From contig JACAXG010000112.1 of assembly GCA_018881555.1 (NCBI GenBank), forward strand, positions 1,046,768 to 1,110,767: a stretch of 64,000 nucleotides of DNA, in the 5' to 3' direction. Shown here piece by piece: positions 10,603 through 23,532 of this stretch. The notes beneath the pieces were generated by a model. It saw nothing but the letters and a program-made list of their open reading frames with translations, was not told where the DNA came from and made no database searches. Position 1 is the first letter of the stretch. Every line of letters starts with the position of its first letter. The translations under genes were made by a program, and so were the position numbers. This DNA comes from Amblyornis subalaris. Its lineage: Eukaryota > Chordata > Aves > Passeriformes > Ptilonorhynchidae.

Positions 10603-13600
10603 TCTCTTAGCTGCTTCTCATTTTCTTTCATAAAATAACATGGGTGCTAGTGCTAAAAAAATCTCTCACTTTATTCAGTATCTCAGCTTCTAAATATTCA
10701 AATTCCACTACTATTTTGTAGGCATGTATGTGTGCCTTTATTTATATTAGGTATTCTCTTTTTTTCCATTTCCTTTCNAATTGATATGTGGTTTATTACA
10801 GATTTTGAGATATTCTATACTTTTATTTAGATTTTTTAGGTGTTCGTTTTTGGCACCTTATTGTTTCTGCTGGAAAAATAAACAGTAACAGCACAGTTTC
10901 ACACCTCAGCAAATAATCTGCAATTAAATCATCTGGACAAATGAAATGACCTTATAGTCTTCATGAAAAAGGTTGCTGAACTTCTCTCTAATTTGCAGAT
11001 CATTTATCATTTCCCTTTTTACTTTCAGGATTTGACAAGTAAAGAATTTTCCACTTTCTGCTTCACAAAAATTGTATAATTGTGTTAGATATGCTCAAGA
11101 TCACATATACTTCGAAAATTAATATAAGAGCAACTACAAACTACAGCTAATTCTTTTTCTGTTAAAAAATGGATTTTCCCCATTTTCTCCCCTTTTGTAG
11201 GCAGGGGAAAATAGTGGGTATTTAAAAAAAAAAAAATCCCAAAATTTTTTGAGGTTTTATTTCAACAGTTCTTGTGCATTATTTGAAACCTCTCACCTGC
11301 TTGACATTTGTGTCTGTAGTATTCATTTAGTGTATTTTTACAGTCCAGAAAAAATTCTCTTGCTATTCTGCATACTTTGGGAAATGATGCAATGGTAATT
11401 TAGTAGCAGTTTATGAACACTATTCTGAGCTTCCTAAAGTGGAGCCAAACCTTATATGCTGAATATGAAAGATACAGCACTTGAACATATATTTCTTCTC
11501 AATATATACAGCCTTGAGTGTCATGATTAGGATGACAATGATTTTCAGTTTTTAACTGACTTTCATTAATCCAGTGCAAACATAATAGGACAGTTCCACA
11601 AATTACAGCAGTATTGTGTGAACATTTTAAACACTTCAAACTGTCTTTGCCTTCCCCACATTTTTTACCCCTTCTTCTGCATTCAGTGTACATCTATTAG
11701 CTCCTGTTCTGTCACTTTAGAGGAGTATCAGTCTGAAAGACTGTCATGGATTCTCTGAGTTTTCCTGTGACTTCATGGGATTAGTTTTTTACTTGCTTCT
11801 ATTCAGACTGTGGCTACATCTGAAATTTAAAGGCTTTGATGTTTTTTGAAGATATGTGAACACTGCTTTCTTTTAAATTTATACCTACACTTTCTGTCAA
11901 AGAACTAACAATGGCACATCTGAGTATTTAATTGACAGTAGCAGGTCTGAGGTTTCTTCTTGCCTGGTATAAAATGGTAATGTAGAAAAGTCATACAGCC
12001 GTCTGTCAGGACATGTTTCTTAATGTGTTCAAGGGTCTAGAGCTATTATTTCAGAAGCCTGTTGGTCATTGTAACCAAAGGTACTGTCCAAACTACTCCA
12101 AGACAACTTTACATTTCACAGGAGAAATGACCAGCAAAGTCATGATCCTGAGATCTGTAATAATCTCTGGTTTTATTTCCACAAAGCTAATCTCTTGATT
12201 GGCACAATGAAGTATTTTGAGCTATTACATTAAAATATTGTAATTATATTCTAACATTCGAGGTTAAAACTAAAAAAAGCCCCAAACTTTCATAGAGTTT
12301 TCATAGAAGCTAATGTGCTAAACTCTTTACTTGCAATTTCATGGCATAATACAATGGTAATAGGAGTGAAGATTAAAAATAATGGAAATTTCTTTTGATT
12401 GCTCATTGCGAATTCTTTTCCTTTAATGTCTTACTTGGGAGCTCATACAGGCTGCCTGCAGAAGAAACTGAAGACTCTACTTTTTTAAAATAAATTATCA
12501 GGTAACAATAGCCCTTTATTTTATCTCACTGAGTAACTCTGGAATTATCTAGGATTTCTAAATTGCTATGTATAAAACTTAACTGCAGCGTACACTCATT
12601 AAATTAGGAAACTATGGGAGAAATTTTACTCATTAAAAGTATGAAAGGAGGAAACTTTTTTCACTCAGAAATGAAAAAATTGTAAACAGCATTTACCTTG
12701 ATTAAATTAGGCATTTTACTAAATTATAAAAAAATATAGACAATTCTTCAGATCTGACATGTTCTTGCTTAATAGCAACCTTTTAAAACTGGGCAGATCA
12801 TTAAACGTTTTGACACAGCCTCCAAGCCCACTGTGGTTTCAGCCAGTCCCTCTTGAATTCTCATAATCACATTCCCCAAAACTTTGTCCTGATAGAGTGT
12901 NTATATTCAATAAAGCAGCTCAATGAAGCACTGTGTAGATTTTATGATAGTACAGTGTCCACCCAATCTGCATGTTCAGCCAGGTTAACTAGAGCAGGAA
13001 AAAAAGCAAAGTAATTGGGTTTTCTTCCATTTTATAGGATTCCATCCCATTCTACTGTAGAGACAGTTCCACCCAAAGGAGTGACCATCAGACAAAGAAT
13101 GGTTATACCTATTTGGCTTTTTTAGTGTTTGTTTCACATCTCAAAACCAAGCTCTTCAGAGCACATGTGAAATTCTGTCTTCTTACAAGTCAGTGAGAAA
13201 GTTCCCACTGACTTTGCAGAAGTTACAATTTCCTGGGAGGATTCAGGCTAGCACTTGCCAGATCTAGAGCAGACTATAGCCCTAAACACCTCCCTTGCTT
13301 GTGTTAGTACCCCAGAAAATCTGACTGTCCCCTGTAGAGCAAGAAAGGTGTATAAAACCTTTTCAGTAGGAGTAGTAGATGATTCTATCCTTTACCTACA
13401 ACAGGACCAGCACAGCTGTCTCACCGCTTCTACTTACATATTTCTTCCCTGTAGCAGAAAAACTGACCTCTGTCCAAGTTCTCAACTTTCCAGTGGAAAA
13501 AACCCCTGTATTTGGCCTAGACAAATATTCAGGGGCACAGACCTTTCTGGAGACTAATCAAAACAAATGCATGTGACCAAAGAACAAAGTATACCAGTTT

Positions 13601-14810
13601 TCACAGCAGACTTTTGCTGGACTTCAATCTAATGTTTTTTCCAAGATGGGTGAAAGCAAGTTGTTCTATCACTATCAGACTTTTCAGGCACAGTTTATGG
13701 AGCATGGTGTCTTGCTGAAGTGTATTTGCAACTTTTTCTTCAGCTTTCATTTATTTCTTTGGATTTTAAAATATTTAAAAATAAAACAGTGTCATTTTAT
13801 GTTTTTACAATGCCTATGCATCGGGGATTTTAAATACTAGTCCAACTGTCAGTAAAAAGAAAGTTTTCTTACTTTACAGATGTGTTTATATTTTCAGAAA
13901 TTGGAATGACACAGAATGGGAACTTCACTTGGAAAAGCTTGTCTCAGTCACAGGACTCATTTGCTGCAGCCAATAATTCCTTAACCTCTGAAAACGACTG
14001 ACTTGAACCCCACACATAAGCACATTTAAATGTCATAACCTACTCATTAGTGGGAGGAATAGAAAGATAAAAAAAATCCAAAGAAACCCTAAGTGAAGAT
14101 TGATTTTGTATGCACTTGCTCACACATATCTTAGAGTTACAATACCACAGTTAAGAATAATTACTGAGGAAGAAAGAAAAGGACAGAGAGCTGAGTTGAA
14201 CTCTATGAAGTTCAAATGTGCAAACCTTCTCTGTAACAGAAGTGAAGTGACATTCTCTGACTTGGTGGGTATTTGCATAATGTGCATAATGTGTGCTTGT
14301 TTCTTATCTTCACATAGTTGTGCTTGCTCTGGAATGATCAATTTTCAAGGAGCATTTCAAAATGCATGCGAAAAAGGGCTGCTCTTGAACTTCTGTAATC
14401 TCATATCCATTTGGAACACACATCAGGAGTTTGTTAAATCTCTGACTTGCCTGTAATAGTGCCTCCATGACAATGATCAACTTCTTAAACAGCTACCACA
14501 GAAAAATAATGAAAAGCAAGTTTAGAAGCAACAGAAATTATTGCAGAAATCATCTCAGTGTTTGAAAGCAAATCATGTTTTGATACAAGATCATACCGTC
14601 CAATTATATGTTGCCAATGTCACATATCTTGGAAGAGGTACTTCAGAAAGCACAGGTGTGCATCAGGCAACCAAAGCTATTTTAAGGGTCTGTGTTTGTT
14701 TTTCCAGAGCTATATTGCTTTTATCTGTCCATATGGACTCTGAAAAGAAGCTGTAAGATTAAGCTGAAGTTATCATCTGTAGCTGTAGGTATCTCAGAGA
14801 TCTGAAACAG

Positions 14811-14921
14811 TCCTATTTATATCCTTTGTCTATATCCTATTATATATATATATATATATATATAATATGTGTATATATATATATATATTATCCTATTATA
14901 TCCTATTTATATCCTTTGTCT
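14811..14921. repeat. TA microsatellite flanked by 21-bp perfect direct repeats
   Basis: A (TA)n array with a GTGTA interruption occupies about 14841-14888. Identical 21-bp copies beginning TCCTATTTATATCC lie at 14811-14831 and 14901-14921. A second identical 12-mer, TATCCTATTATA, lies at 14833-14844 and 14889-14900. The arrangement suggests a tandem duplication with later TA expansion by slippage. Confidence 0.85.
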
Positions 14922-15087
14922 CGCATTCTATGATAACATGAACACTGTGGGTCTGAAGAACGCTTGCTAATGATGAAATTATTTTTGTTAAAATCAAAGA
15001 TTAGTAGAATTTTACGGAATCCCAGCAACATTTTTAGAAGTTAACACGGCTGCAGCATGCCATTAGGAAAAGCTTAGTTTGGTTTTT

Positions 15088-15182
15088 GTCTGTTTCTTTT
15101 TTGTTTGTTTTTTTTTTCTTCTTTTNTTTTTCTTCTCCCCCCGCCCCTTTTCAAATGAATATTCAAATGAATATTCAAATGG
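15088..15182 (+). repeat. Pyrimidine-rich tract plus 12-bp tandem repeat
   Basis: A T/C tract with one N (15088-15150) is directly followed by two full and one partial copy of the 12-mer TCAAATGAATAT (15151-15182). Simple-sequence evolution explains it. Confidence 0.8.
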
Positions 15183-17144
15183 TCTAATTTTCCAAAAGGT
15201 GAGTAATACAATTTCATTCATTCTCTGTAAGCACCACATTAAGAAAAACTGAATCTTGGGCCAAGTCAGCTTTTAGGCATTAAGAGACTTTCCAATATTT
15301 TGTTCCTTGATGTCTAAATCATTGTAGGTTTAGGGCTTTGATATTTCTCTAAAGCAATTTCTTAGTTGAGTACTTGGGATAATATTTTCCTTCTTCAGTA
15401 AAGCAGCATTATGAGAAGAAATACATAAGAAAGTTATTCCCATGCTGAATTAGTGAGAATATAGCACTGGCACCAGTGAGTCTGAGAAATGAATAATTTT
15501 ACTGGAGGTAAGCTAAAGGATTCAAAGTTATGTATGAAATATCACAAGATGTCTTCATAATGATCCTTGAAAAAATACCCTCATGCAGATTCATTTATTT
15601 ATGCTACAATTCAAAAACTTATAAAATAGCATGCAACTATTTAATGTCCACTTGAATTACTGTACACTGTGACTAATGTTATTAAATAAAACCAAGAGCT
15701 TTTAATGGGATTTCTCACACTTTTCCAATTCTTACTATTTCTATAGTAAAAAAAAATAACAGTTACTGAGATTTAGTTTGTTTCCTGAGCATTTTCGTCT
15801 GCAGAATTTAGTGAAAAAAATATTAACTTTCAAGGCACCTATGAAATGTCACAGACAAGAAAAAGCATAGACTGCTTTCTCCGCCCCACCCTGCGTCTTT
15901 GTACAGTTGTCCTTGGCAAGATGAAATAAGTGAAATGAATCATGTGCTGTCACCATTATTGAGCAAGTTCTGATGGCTTTAGCTCGAGGTTAAGGTTAGA
16001 AAATATCTCTGAATATTACAGCTTGCTTTCTCTCTCCATATCTCAGGCTGAAATGTCCTTTTTTAAAATCTGTTTCTCCCTCCCTTCAAATCGATACAAT
16101 CAGACTTTGCTAAAAAATTGAAAAATTATTTTCTTCAGCTTTTACGTGTTTCTCTGAAAGCAAACAAAAACTCTTGACATTTTCTTGAACTCCTGAGGTA
16201 TGATTCCATATTATTTATCTAGAGGTCCTGTCTTAACATCTGAAAGGAGGCTCTGCTTGATCTTTTCCCTGAAGGTAGACTTCTTTGCTGATTAATATTA
16301 CTATATTAATACCATAATAATACTACTTTTTATTTGTGCACTCAATTCCAGTTTTGCACACACAGAAAATATATTCTGTTAATTAATTTTTTTTCCCCAA
16401 AATATGACTGGAGCAGCTTTAAGTATTTCACAAAAATGATGCTATAGAAATTGAAAGTATTTGCAGTGTAACAATACTGGAAACAGACATGGTTACTATA
16501 GGGAGATTTCAATCCATTAATTATAAAGCTGAAGATAAACTCATACACTGTCAAGTGCTGTGATAAGGTCTCAGGGCTGTCTCTCTTCACCAAGGTCAGG
16601 AATCTATACATACATGTCACACCTCTTACTCAGTTTGCTTTGGCCAGTTTGCTTTCTGTAGAAACCTAACTACAGAGTAGGAGGAGTGATGTGGTTTGAG
16701 AACATGAGAGACACACCTGAGAACCTGTAAGAGGCTCTGTGCCCAGTAATACAGTAATGTGCAGACAGAAGAGATTAAAAAGTAAATCAGTTGAAAATAG
16801 CTACATAAACATTCTTTATGAAGTTAATCAAAAAAGGGCTGAAAATATTCACATCTTTACGGGCAGGAAAGGAAAATAATTAATTAAATAAATAAATTGT
16901 GAAAAAAGTGACCTGTGAAAGTTATGTTCTCCAGTGAAGATAAGGATAAAAACATTTCTTCCTTTTATTTTAAATAAGGTGCCTGGTGACCTACATTCTG
17001 AGGAAGAGAATGATGCAAGCATAAGTCAATGAAAGGATTGTTTATATATCTGTGAATAACTTAGAAGTATATGTTAGACGGGATTCAAGATCAGGCTGTT
17101 TCACTGCAAATATAATATAAATATAAATCTGTACTTGTGCATTC

Positions 17145-17440
17145 AGGTCTGTTGCCTAAACAAAGGTGCCCAGTGCCATCTTTTTTATGAGTCTCCCACA
17201 CCTAAACCATCTGCCTTTCCGGAGAGGGCAGGTCTCCTGCAGTCCTGTGCCGTATCTGAATTGTGCAGATCTCAGCTGTCACTAAACATATGTACGTGGA
17301 CAAGTGAAAAAAGCCCTAATCAGTATAGGTAATGGAGCTTTAGAGCTATTCAGCTGACCAAATGAAGGTACCTAATTTAGGGTGACATGAGCAGCTTTCA
17401 AGGTAACATTGATCGTACTGGCTTGGTTTAGGCACACACA
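17145..17440 (+). repeat. Old interspersed repeat, unclassified (copy A)
   Basis: It contains CCTAAACAAAGGTGCCCAGTG near the start and GAGCTATTCAGCTGACCAAAT about 190 bp further on. A region at 47105-47580 carries the same two landmarks in the same order and strand with about 207 bp between them (CCTAAACATAGGTATGCAGTG and GAGCTATTCAGCACACCAAAT). I infer two diverged copies of one dispersed family. I cannot tell whether it is LTR-, LINE- or DNA-transposon-derived. Confidence 0.4.
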
Positions 17441-17596
17441 TAAAGGCATTTTATACTGTCTGAGATACAGAGAATCTGAGATAGATGCTTAGGGCTGGAA
17501 GATGAGAACTGCAGAGAAGATATATCTTTCACTCAAGACCAAAGGACATTTCAAAATNTATTGGTTTTCTGCCTATTGGCAAGTTTACACTAATAC

Positions 17597-17654
17597 AGTG
17601 ATCCTGATGGGTCCCTTCCAACTTGAAATGATTTATGATTTCATGATTTCATGA
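17597..17654 (+). mobile_element. CR1 3' tail remnant
   Basis: The plus strand carries GGGTCCCTTCCAACTTGAAA followed by three imperfect ATGATTTC units. This is the terminal 3' UTR and octamer tail of a CR1 in sense orientation, 5' truncated to under 60 bp. Confidence 0.8.
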
Positions 17655-20600
17655 AACATAAGCAGTGTGAATACATATCTACATAGAGAAATGCAGATTT
17701 ATGTCATTCTTTGACCAACTCAATTGAACGACTTTGATTAAAGCAAACAGTCAGTAGAAGTGTGGCAAAAAGTTTACATCCTCCACTATACAAATTTTCC
17801 ATCTAGGTTTTTTCCCCCTTTAATTCCCTTGACGCACATTAGAGTCCACCTTGTGTCCTGCTAGTTTTAGTCACAGCTTGATTCTGTTGCCACACCTAAT
17901 TTTGTACATCATGAGGTTGTTCATGTGTAAACTGCTGAGCCTCTAGGTGCCCCTCCAAATGGCAATGGTTCCTGTGTAACCTCGTCACACTTTGTGAACA
18001 TTTCAGGTACTTTAAAAGATTGCAATGTATTCTTTCCTTTAAGCGAGGAAATTGACCCCTAATATTTCACTATGAAAAAAACCAAACACTTAAGGTTTTT
18101 GATAATTGGCCCCAGCACACACAAATAGTGATAATTATATGTAAAACACCAATTCAAAAAGACTTCCTTCTACATTAGATATTGCGACCTTTACGGAATT
18201 TATTATGGTGTCATAGCTGCTGTCTATTAAGCCCCAACAAAAATAACAAGCTTTAGCATAGTCAATAAGTTTTGTTTTCCACAAACTTTATGCACTAAAA
18301 ATGCAAGCAATATTCTTAACTGATATTTCTGGAGTAAGAAGGCACAGNGGGTTAACAATCCAGTGACCTATTCTCACTTACATGCAGCTGCTACAAAATG
18401 CCATTGTAGTCATGTCAGATTCACTTAAAATGAAATGAATTATTTTCAGAGCAACTTCACACTGTGAAATGATGCAAATGAAAATTAAGTCTTGGATTTC
18501 CCCTACAGTATGTTTTGCTGAGTTCTGACTACAGTTGCACTCACAGAAATTTAGAAGTTACTGAAATTGTATCCAGTAAGAATGCTATTCACTATTTCAA
18601 ATCCTATTTTAAGGTTTCTGTTTATTTCATGCTGTGTAGGCTAAATCATAGAGAATGATGCAGATTGGGTTTTTGCCTAGCTAGCTGAATGTTTGAAGTT
18701 AGAAGTGTGCTTAAGAATACTTTTTTCTTTAAAAAATATTTTTTACTTTAATTTTACTGCTTCAGACTGAAATGGTTTGATTTCTACCTCTTGACGAGAA
18801 AGCCAAATGAGTATTTTTGGACAGTTCAAAACAATACTCTTGTAAATGATGCAAATTGAGTATCTACAAATTCAACAAAGAAATTCATGATCAAGCACCA
18901 CATAAGTGATGCAAGTGATCAGAGTGTAGTTTGAAAAGCATCATTCCATCTAATCTTTTATAAAGTGGAAGAATTATTTTGGATTTTAAGTTTTATAATT
19001 TAACATCTCAAAGATTTTTTTCTAGAGTTCTGTCAGTTTTTATAAGCAATTACCTAAGAGTGGAAAGAGAAAATATTCTTCTAGGTAGAAAAAGTATAAA
19101 AATAAATTTTAGAATTCTTCGTTCATAGAGAATGCAGAGAAATATTGTGGCTCCTTTGTACCAGGGAAAGGGAGGGGCAGGGTGGGTGCTGACAGAGAGG
19201 CAGAGATGTTGCAGGCTTCTTTCTGGCTTTTAATAAGAAAGAACCAACAACAAATGTCAAGATAAAATGTGTCTATTAAGACAGAATGAGAAGAGGAATA
19301 TAGATGGCAAGTAGATCTTACACACCTTCAAATGCTTCAGATGGAACCCATTTGGGTAACATCCACACAGCATTGGATGGATTTTCCCACTTCATGCTGC
19401 ACAGATCCTCAGATTCCTCAGTGGGATATTACATAACTTCCTTACAAGAAAACAACTGTTTTCATAAAGGATGTTGGCATGAGAACTTCTTACTGGACTT
19501 TTAGATAAAGGCAAGGCATAAGTGACATAATTGCCAGTACCAAGTGGGAGCTGCCTGGAGGCTCCTGGTTCTAAGTTTGTCTGTAGCCAGGAGATTTGGG
19601 CAGCCCAATAGAGCCTGAAGGCCACCCTGGACATGCAGCACAGTGCAGCAGAGGCTTGCACCTACTTAGGTTAACTATATTGTGGATCACTAATTCCTTT
19701 ATTTACAGTAGCTTCCTGGCCAGGATCATTATACTGACTGAAAGCATTTTGGAAAGTAAGATCATCTAAAAATCTCCAAGGTAGTGAAATGTTTATCCTC
19801 TAGGTATATTTGGCCTTTAGAGAATAATATGAAAAAGCCATAAGCAGAAGCATGTTTTAGTCAGTGAAACTGAGTAGCCCCCAAGGACAGCTTCAGCAAA
19901 AGAAAATGAAATGGACTTGGAATCTTTCTGAAATGCCCCCTGCATAAATTCAGTTTAATTCACATGAGCTGTGAAAGGAGAACACTTTGATAAGGGAATA
20001 TATTATTATAGTCTTATGAAGTTAAATATTAAAAAGTCTTTTCTTTCCGCTGCCATTCACCATAATTGCGTTTCTGTCTGAATAGTTTGACTGAATACTG
20101 CAAGATCAACAAAGATGGCTGAATCTCATCCTATATTTCAGTAAAACTCCCACAAGACAAGAGACATACATTCAAGAGTCAGTTTTATAATAAAAAAATC
20201 CAATAACTTATGCCTTCGTCTACAGGATAAAAATTATATGAAAAAGGCTAGATTTTTTTGGCCTGGATAAAAGTGCGAGTATAACAATCTGAAGGGGTGC
20301 ATTACTGTCACTATGCTCCTTATTATTTTGCAAGAAAATCTCAGTGATACATTAGCCGTACAATAGGAGTTGCTAAGAAACTAGGAACCAACTCTTGACA
20401 ATAATGGAAGCTTACTCGTAACCACAAGAAAAGAAAGCTTAGGGGTTTAGTAAAGAATAAGGGAAGATAAAGAAAACTTATGGTATAATTTCGTCTTTTT
20501 CTTTAGAAAAATACACTTTCTTGGATCTCATACTTAGACCTTGTCTTTTAAGTCAATCCTTGGTTTATTTTTTTTCATTGCTAAAATGAGATGTTACTTT

Positions 20601-21502
20601 TTTAAAGTGCTGCCAAACATGGAGAAGTCATATACTTTTCTCCATTGAAGGTATTTCTTTAAAAGGAGCATTTCCATCCTGCATATACAGATGGTCACCT
20701 TCACATTTAAGTGAAGGCTTATTTTGCATTAGAGGTCTCTGAATCAAACCCTTAGTGTTAGGCTTTTTAGAGAATGAGAAAACCACTGATCAGACAGGTA
20801 TAGTATTGCTTTCTGAGGTACATATATGCTTCACTAGAAGTAACTTCCTGAACTAACTCCTCCAATCACAATGAAAAAAAAAATAGTGTTTAAATTATCA
20901 GTTTTCTGATATGAACTGGATTTTGGTTACAGAACTGCTGTTCGTTCCTAGAATTATGCTATTCTAATGTTGAATGTTAAGATTCAGATATGACTTACTA
21001 AGCCATACTTAAGCTGGGATAAGAAGTCTCAGGCAATATGTACTAGTCTTACAGGAGTACAAGGTTTAAAGAGGTAGAAATATTAAATATATATGAGTCA
21101 ATGTAATGCATTTTCCTTCACTGAAATTTTTTAATGGAACTTAATAGGCATAAAATCATTAGGGAACAGTTGAATGTAGAGTTTTATTGAAATTACTTTG
21201 ACACATATAGAACTATATTAAGAATTATGTTCATTAAACCTCTTCTGTATTTTATGATGTGAAAATTTTCTTTTTTATCTATTTGTTATAGTATTCATTT
21301 AGCTTTGGGTGTAAAAAGTCTATGGAAATAAACAAAAATAGGTTTTCCATTGAGGCATCTGAGTATATCTATGCAGTTCTAGTGATCAAAAAATACATAT
21401 AGAATTTTTTTTTAAAAGAAAAAATCTTCAACTTCATACGTTTGCTTATAGGTAGCTATGTTCATTGTCTGGAGGGTTAAATAATATTTTTGTTGTAAAA
21501 AC
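17655..21502. other. Gene-free AT-rich stretch
   Basis: No gene or transposon is recognised. It holds a local cluster of TGATGCA motifs (listed separately) and a 16-bp A/T palindrome at 18730-18745. The segment 19540-19670 is slightly richer in G and C but carries no recognisable element. Confidence 0.5.
18470..18915 (+). promoter_or_regulatory. Cluster of four TGATGCA motifs
   Basis: TGATGCAAA (18470), TGATGCAGA (18656), TGATGCAAA (18847) and TGATGCAAG (18907) occur in one orientation within 446 bp. TGATGxAA is the core of C/EBP-ATF composite elements, and the first copy also forms the POU octamer ATGCAAAT. This is motif evidence only. Confidence 0.2.
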
Positions 21503-22045
21503 AGAAGAGACCTTAAAGATCATCTAGTTTGAACCTCCCTGTCATGACCAGGGACACCTCTCACTAGACCAGGTTGCTCGAAGTCCCATCCAACATGTCT
21601 TTGAACGCCTCCAGGGATGGGGTACCAACAACTTCTCTGGGCAACCTGTTCCAGTGTCTCACCACCCTCTCAGTGAAGAAGTTATTCCCAATTTTAAATC
21701 CAAACCTGCTCTCTTTCAGTTTAAAATTATTCCCCCTTGTCCTATAAAGTATACTCTTGTAAAAGGTCGCTTTCCAGCTTTTTCTCAGGCCCTCTTTAGG
21801 TACTGGAAGGCTGCTGTAATGTCTCCCTGGAGCCCTCTTTTCTCCAGGCTGAACAACCCTAACACTCTCAGCCTGTCTTCATAGGAGAGGTGGTCCAGCC
21901 CTCTGATCATCTTCTTGTGCCTCCTCTGGACTCGCTCCACCAGGTCTACGTCTTTCATATGCTGGGGTGCCCAGGTTGGACACACTACTACAGGCGGCAG
22001 ACTCACAAGAGTAGAGGGAGAGAATCACCTCCTTCAGACAGTAGA
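21503..22045 (-). mobile_element. CR1 LINE, ORF2 C-terminus and 3' UTR
   Basis: The minus strand encodes CR1 RT C-terminal blocks: [39 protein letters not shown] and [11 protein letters not shown]. They continue into a 3' UTR recognisable in antisense (AGACCTTAAAGATCATCTAG near 21507). The terminal octamer tail is eroded at the lower boundary. A short frame change just upstream of the WAPQH-like block separates it from older sequence, and beyond about 22045 no CR1 similarity is clear. The copy is 5' truncated and inactive. Confidence 0.9.
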
Positions 22046-23532
22046 AGCTGAAGAGCATTTTTGCTTTGCTTAAATTTGGCTTCCAGATCTGGCCAGCAGA
22101 ATAGGTCTCCATACTCCACTGACTGGATTAGTTCAAATAAATGAAGTAAGATAGCTTAAGGTGATCTCAAATTGCATGACTTCTCTCCTTAGAAAATTGA
22201 ATTATAACTTCCTATTTTCAGCTCAATAAGAAATTAAAGCTTATCTGTTGATTATATTTCCTAGTGATTAAATTCTTTTTATGTAGCAGGTTAAGTAGAA
22301 AGTAGAGCCAAGTTTCTGTACTTCAGATAAATGCAGTTTCCTGTTTTCAAGCTGATAATGTTACACAATTTGCAAGCTGGGAGGAAGGTTGGCTTTGGGC
22401 ATGGTTTGCTTGTTTGTTTTTTTAAGAAATTTAGCAGTGTTGCTACTGCCACTGGCCTCTCAATGTTCATTTTTTTCTGTCTACTTGTCTGAGGAAATTA
22501 AAAACTTTGGTTTCAGAACAAGATACACCACATTTATACCAGCCTCCTGCCATATTCCAAAAGTACTTAAATATCTGCTTCGCTGTCACAATGAGAATAT
22601 TATTACTCTACCATTTGGGACAACTCACATACATAGTATTAGGCATTTTTAAGTATATTATCTAACCAGAAACTCTGTCTATTCAAGTTGATGACAATAA
22701 AGATGATTATGAAGGTCAAGTTCAACTTAGCTTAGAATATATTGGGGGGAGGCATTGATAGTTGTAAACTTCCTGATCAAACTTCTCTCATTATTTTCCC
22801 ACTTTCACAGAACTCAGCTTATTTCAGCTCACGTCATTTTCAGGACTTTTTGTTGCTTAAAATAGTGGAGGGTCATCACTGGTGTCTACTAATGCAATTC
22901 ACATATATCTGCAGAAAGCCAGGACCGCCCATCCTGGATGTGAGACTTTAAACCAAATTGAAAGGGAGTTGTTGTGATACAAACACTGCTTCACAAAGAA
23001 ATAGTATTGAATGTTGGAGTTTTAATTGATTTTGAAAGGTGAAGTTAGATAAACCATACAGCAACATTTTACATTGAATTTGCATGTGGGAATATTTCTG
23101 GAGAGCCAGGCACCTGAGCTGTTGAAAAGTTCACACAAAAATAACTTCTACTGAAATTGTGAAAAAATCTGTTATTTTGTTTGAGGTAAGACAGTTACCA
23201 GTGTAAAGCCTATATCACAGTTATAAATAACTTGTCTAATATGGAATTCTGATGCAGAAGTGTTGCAATTCTATAGTCTTGACTTAATTTAGGATCTTTA
23301 GTGCTTGAACTAAAGGTTTAGTCTCAAACCCAAGAAGTTATGTACAAGAGTCAGTTTCTTTGTTGAAGCAAAGCATGCACTAACAAGTCTATTTATCTTT
23401 CTGCAGACAGCTTGCATGGTTTTGCAGAGTATTATGCTACTTTCTCACTACACTAAACCAAAGAAACTGAAGGTATTGTATTCAGTAGTTAGACTACTGT
23501 AGATTATCAGAATAAGAGAACTACAAAATTAT
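22046..23532. other. Gene-free AT-rich stretch
   Basis: No gene, RNA or transposon is recognised. Open frames here are under 90 codons with no recognisable content. Confidence 0.5.

Larger units (their letters stand above)
10603..17144. other. Gene-free AT-rich stretch
   Basis: Apart from the microsatellite and short tandem repeats listed separately, no exon, RNA gene or transposon is recognisable. The largest open frames (100 codons at 13255-13557 and 118 codons at 14100-14456, both plus) have no recognisable domain, no paralogue in the window and no splice context I can defend. Confidence 0.5.

Noticed and set aside
13255..13557. 100-codon open frame (CRARKVYKTF..., plus strand) possibly an exon
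   Set aside because: A second overlapping frame is equally open; no family recognised; no convincing splice sites flank it.
14100..14456. 118-codon open frame on the plus strand
   Set aside because: No recognisable domain, ordinary AT-rich context, no splice or promoter evidence; a frame this long is unremarkable in 64 kb read in six frames.
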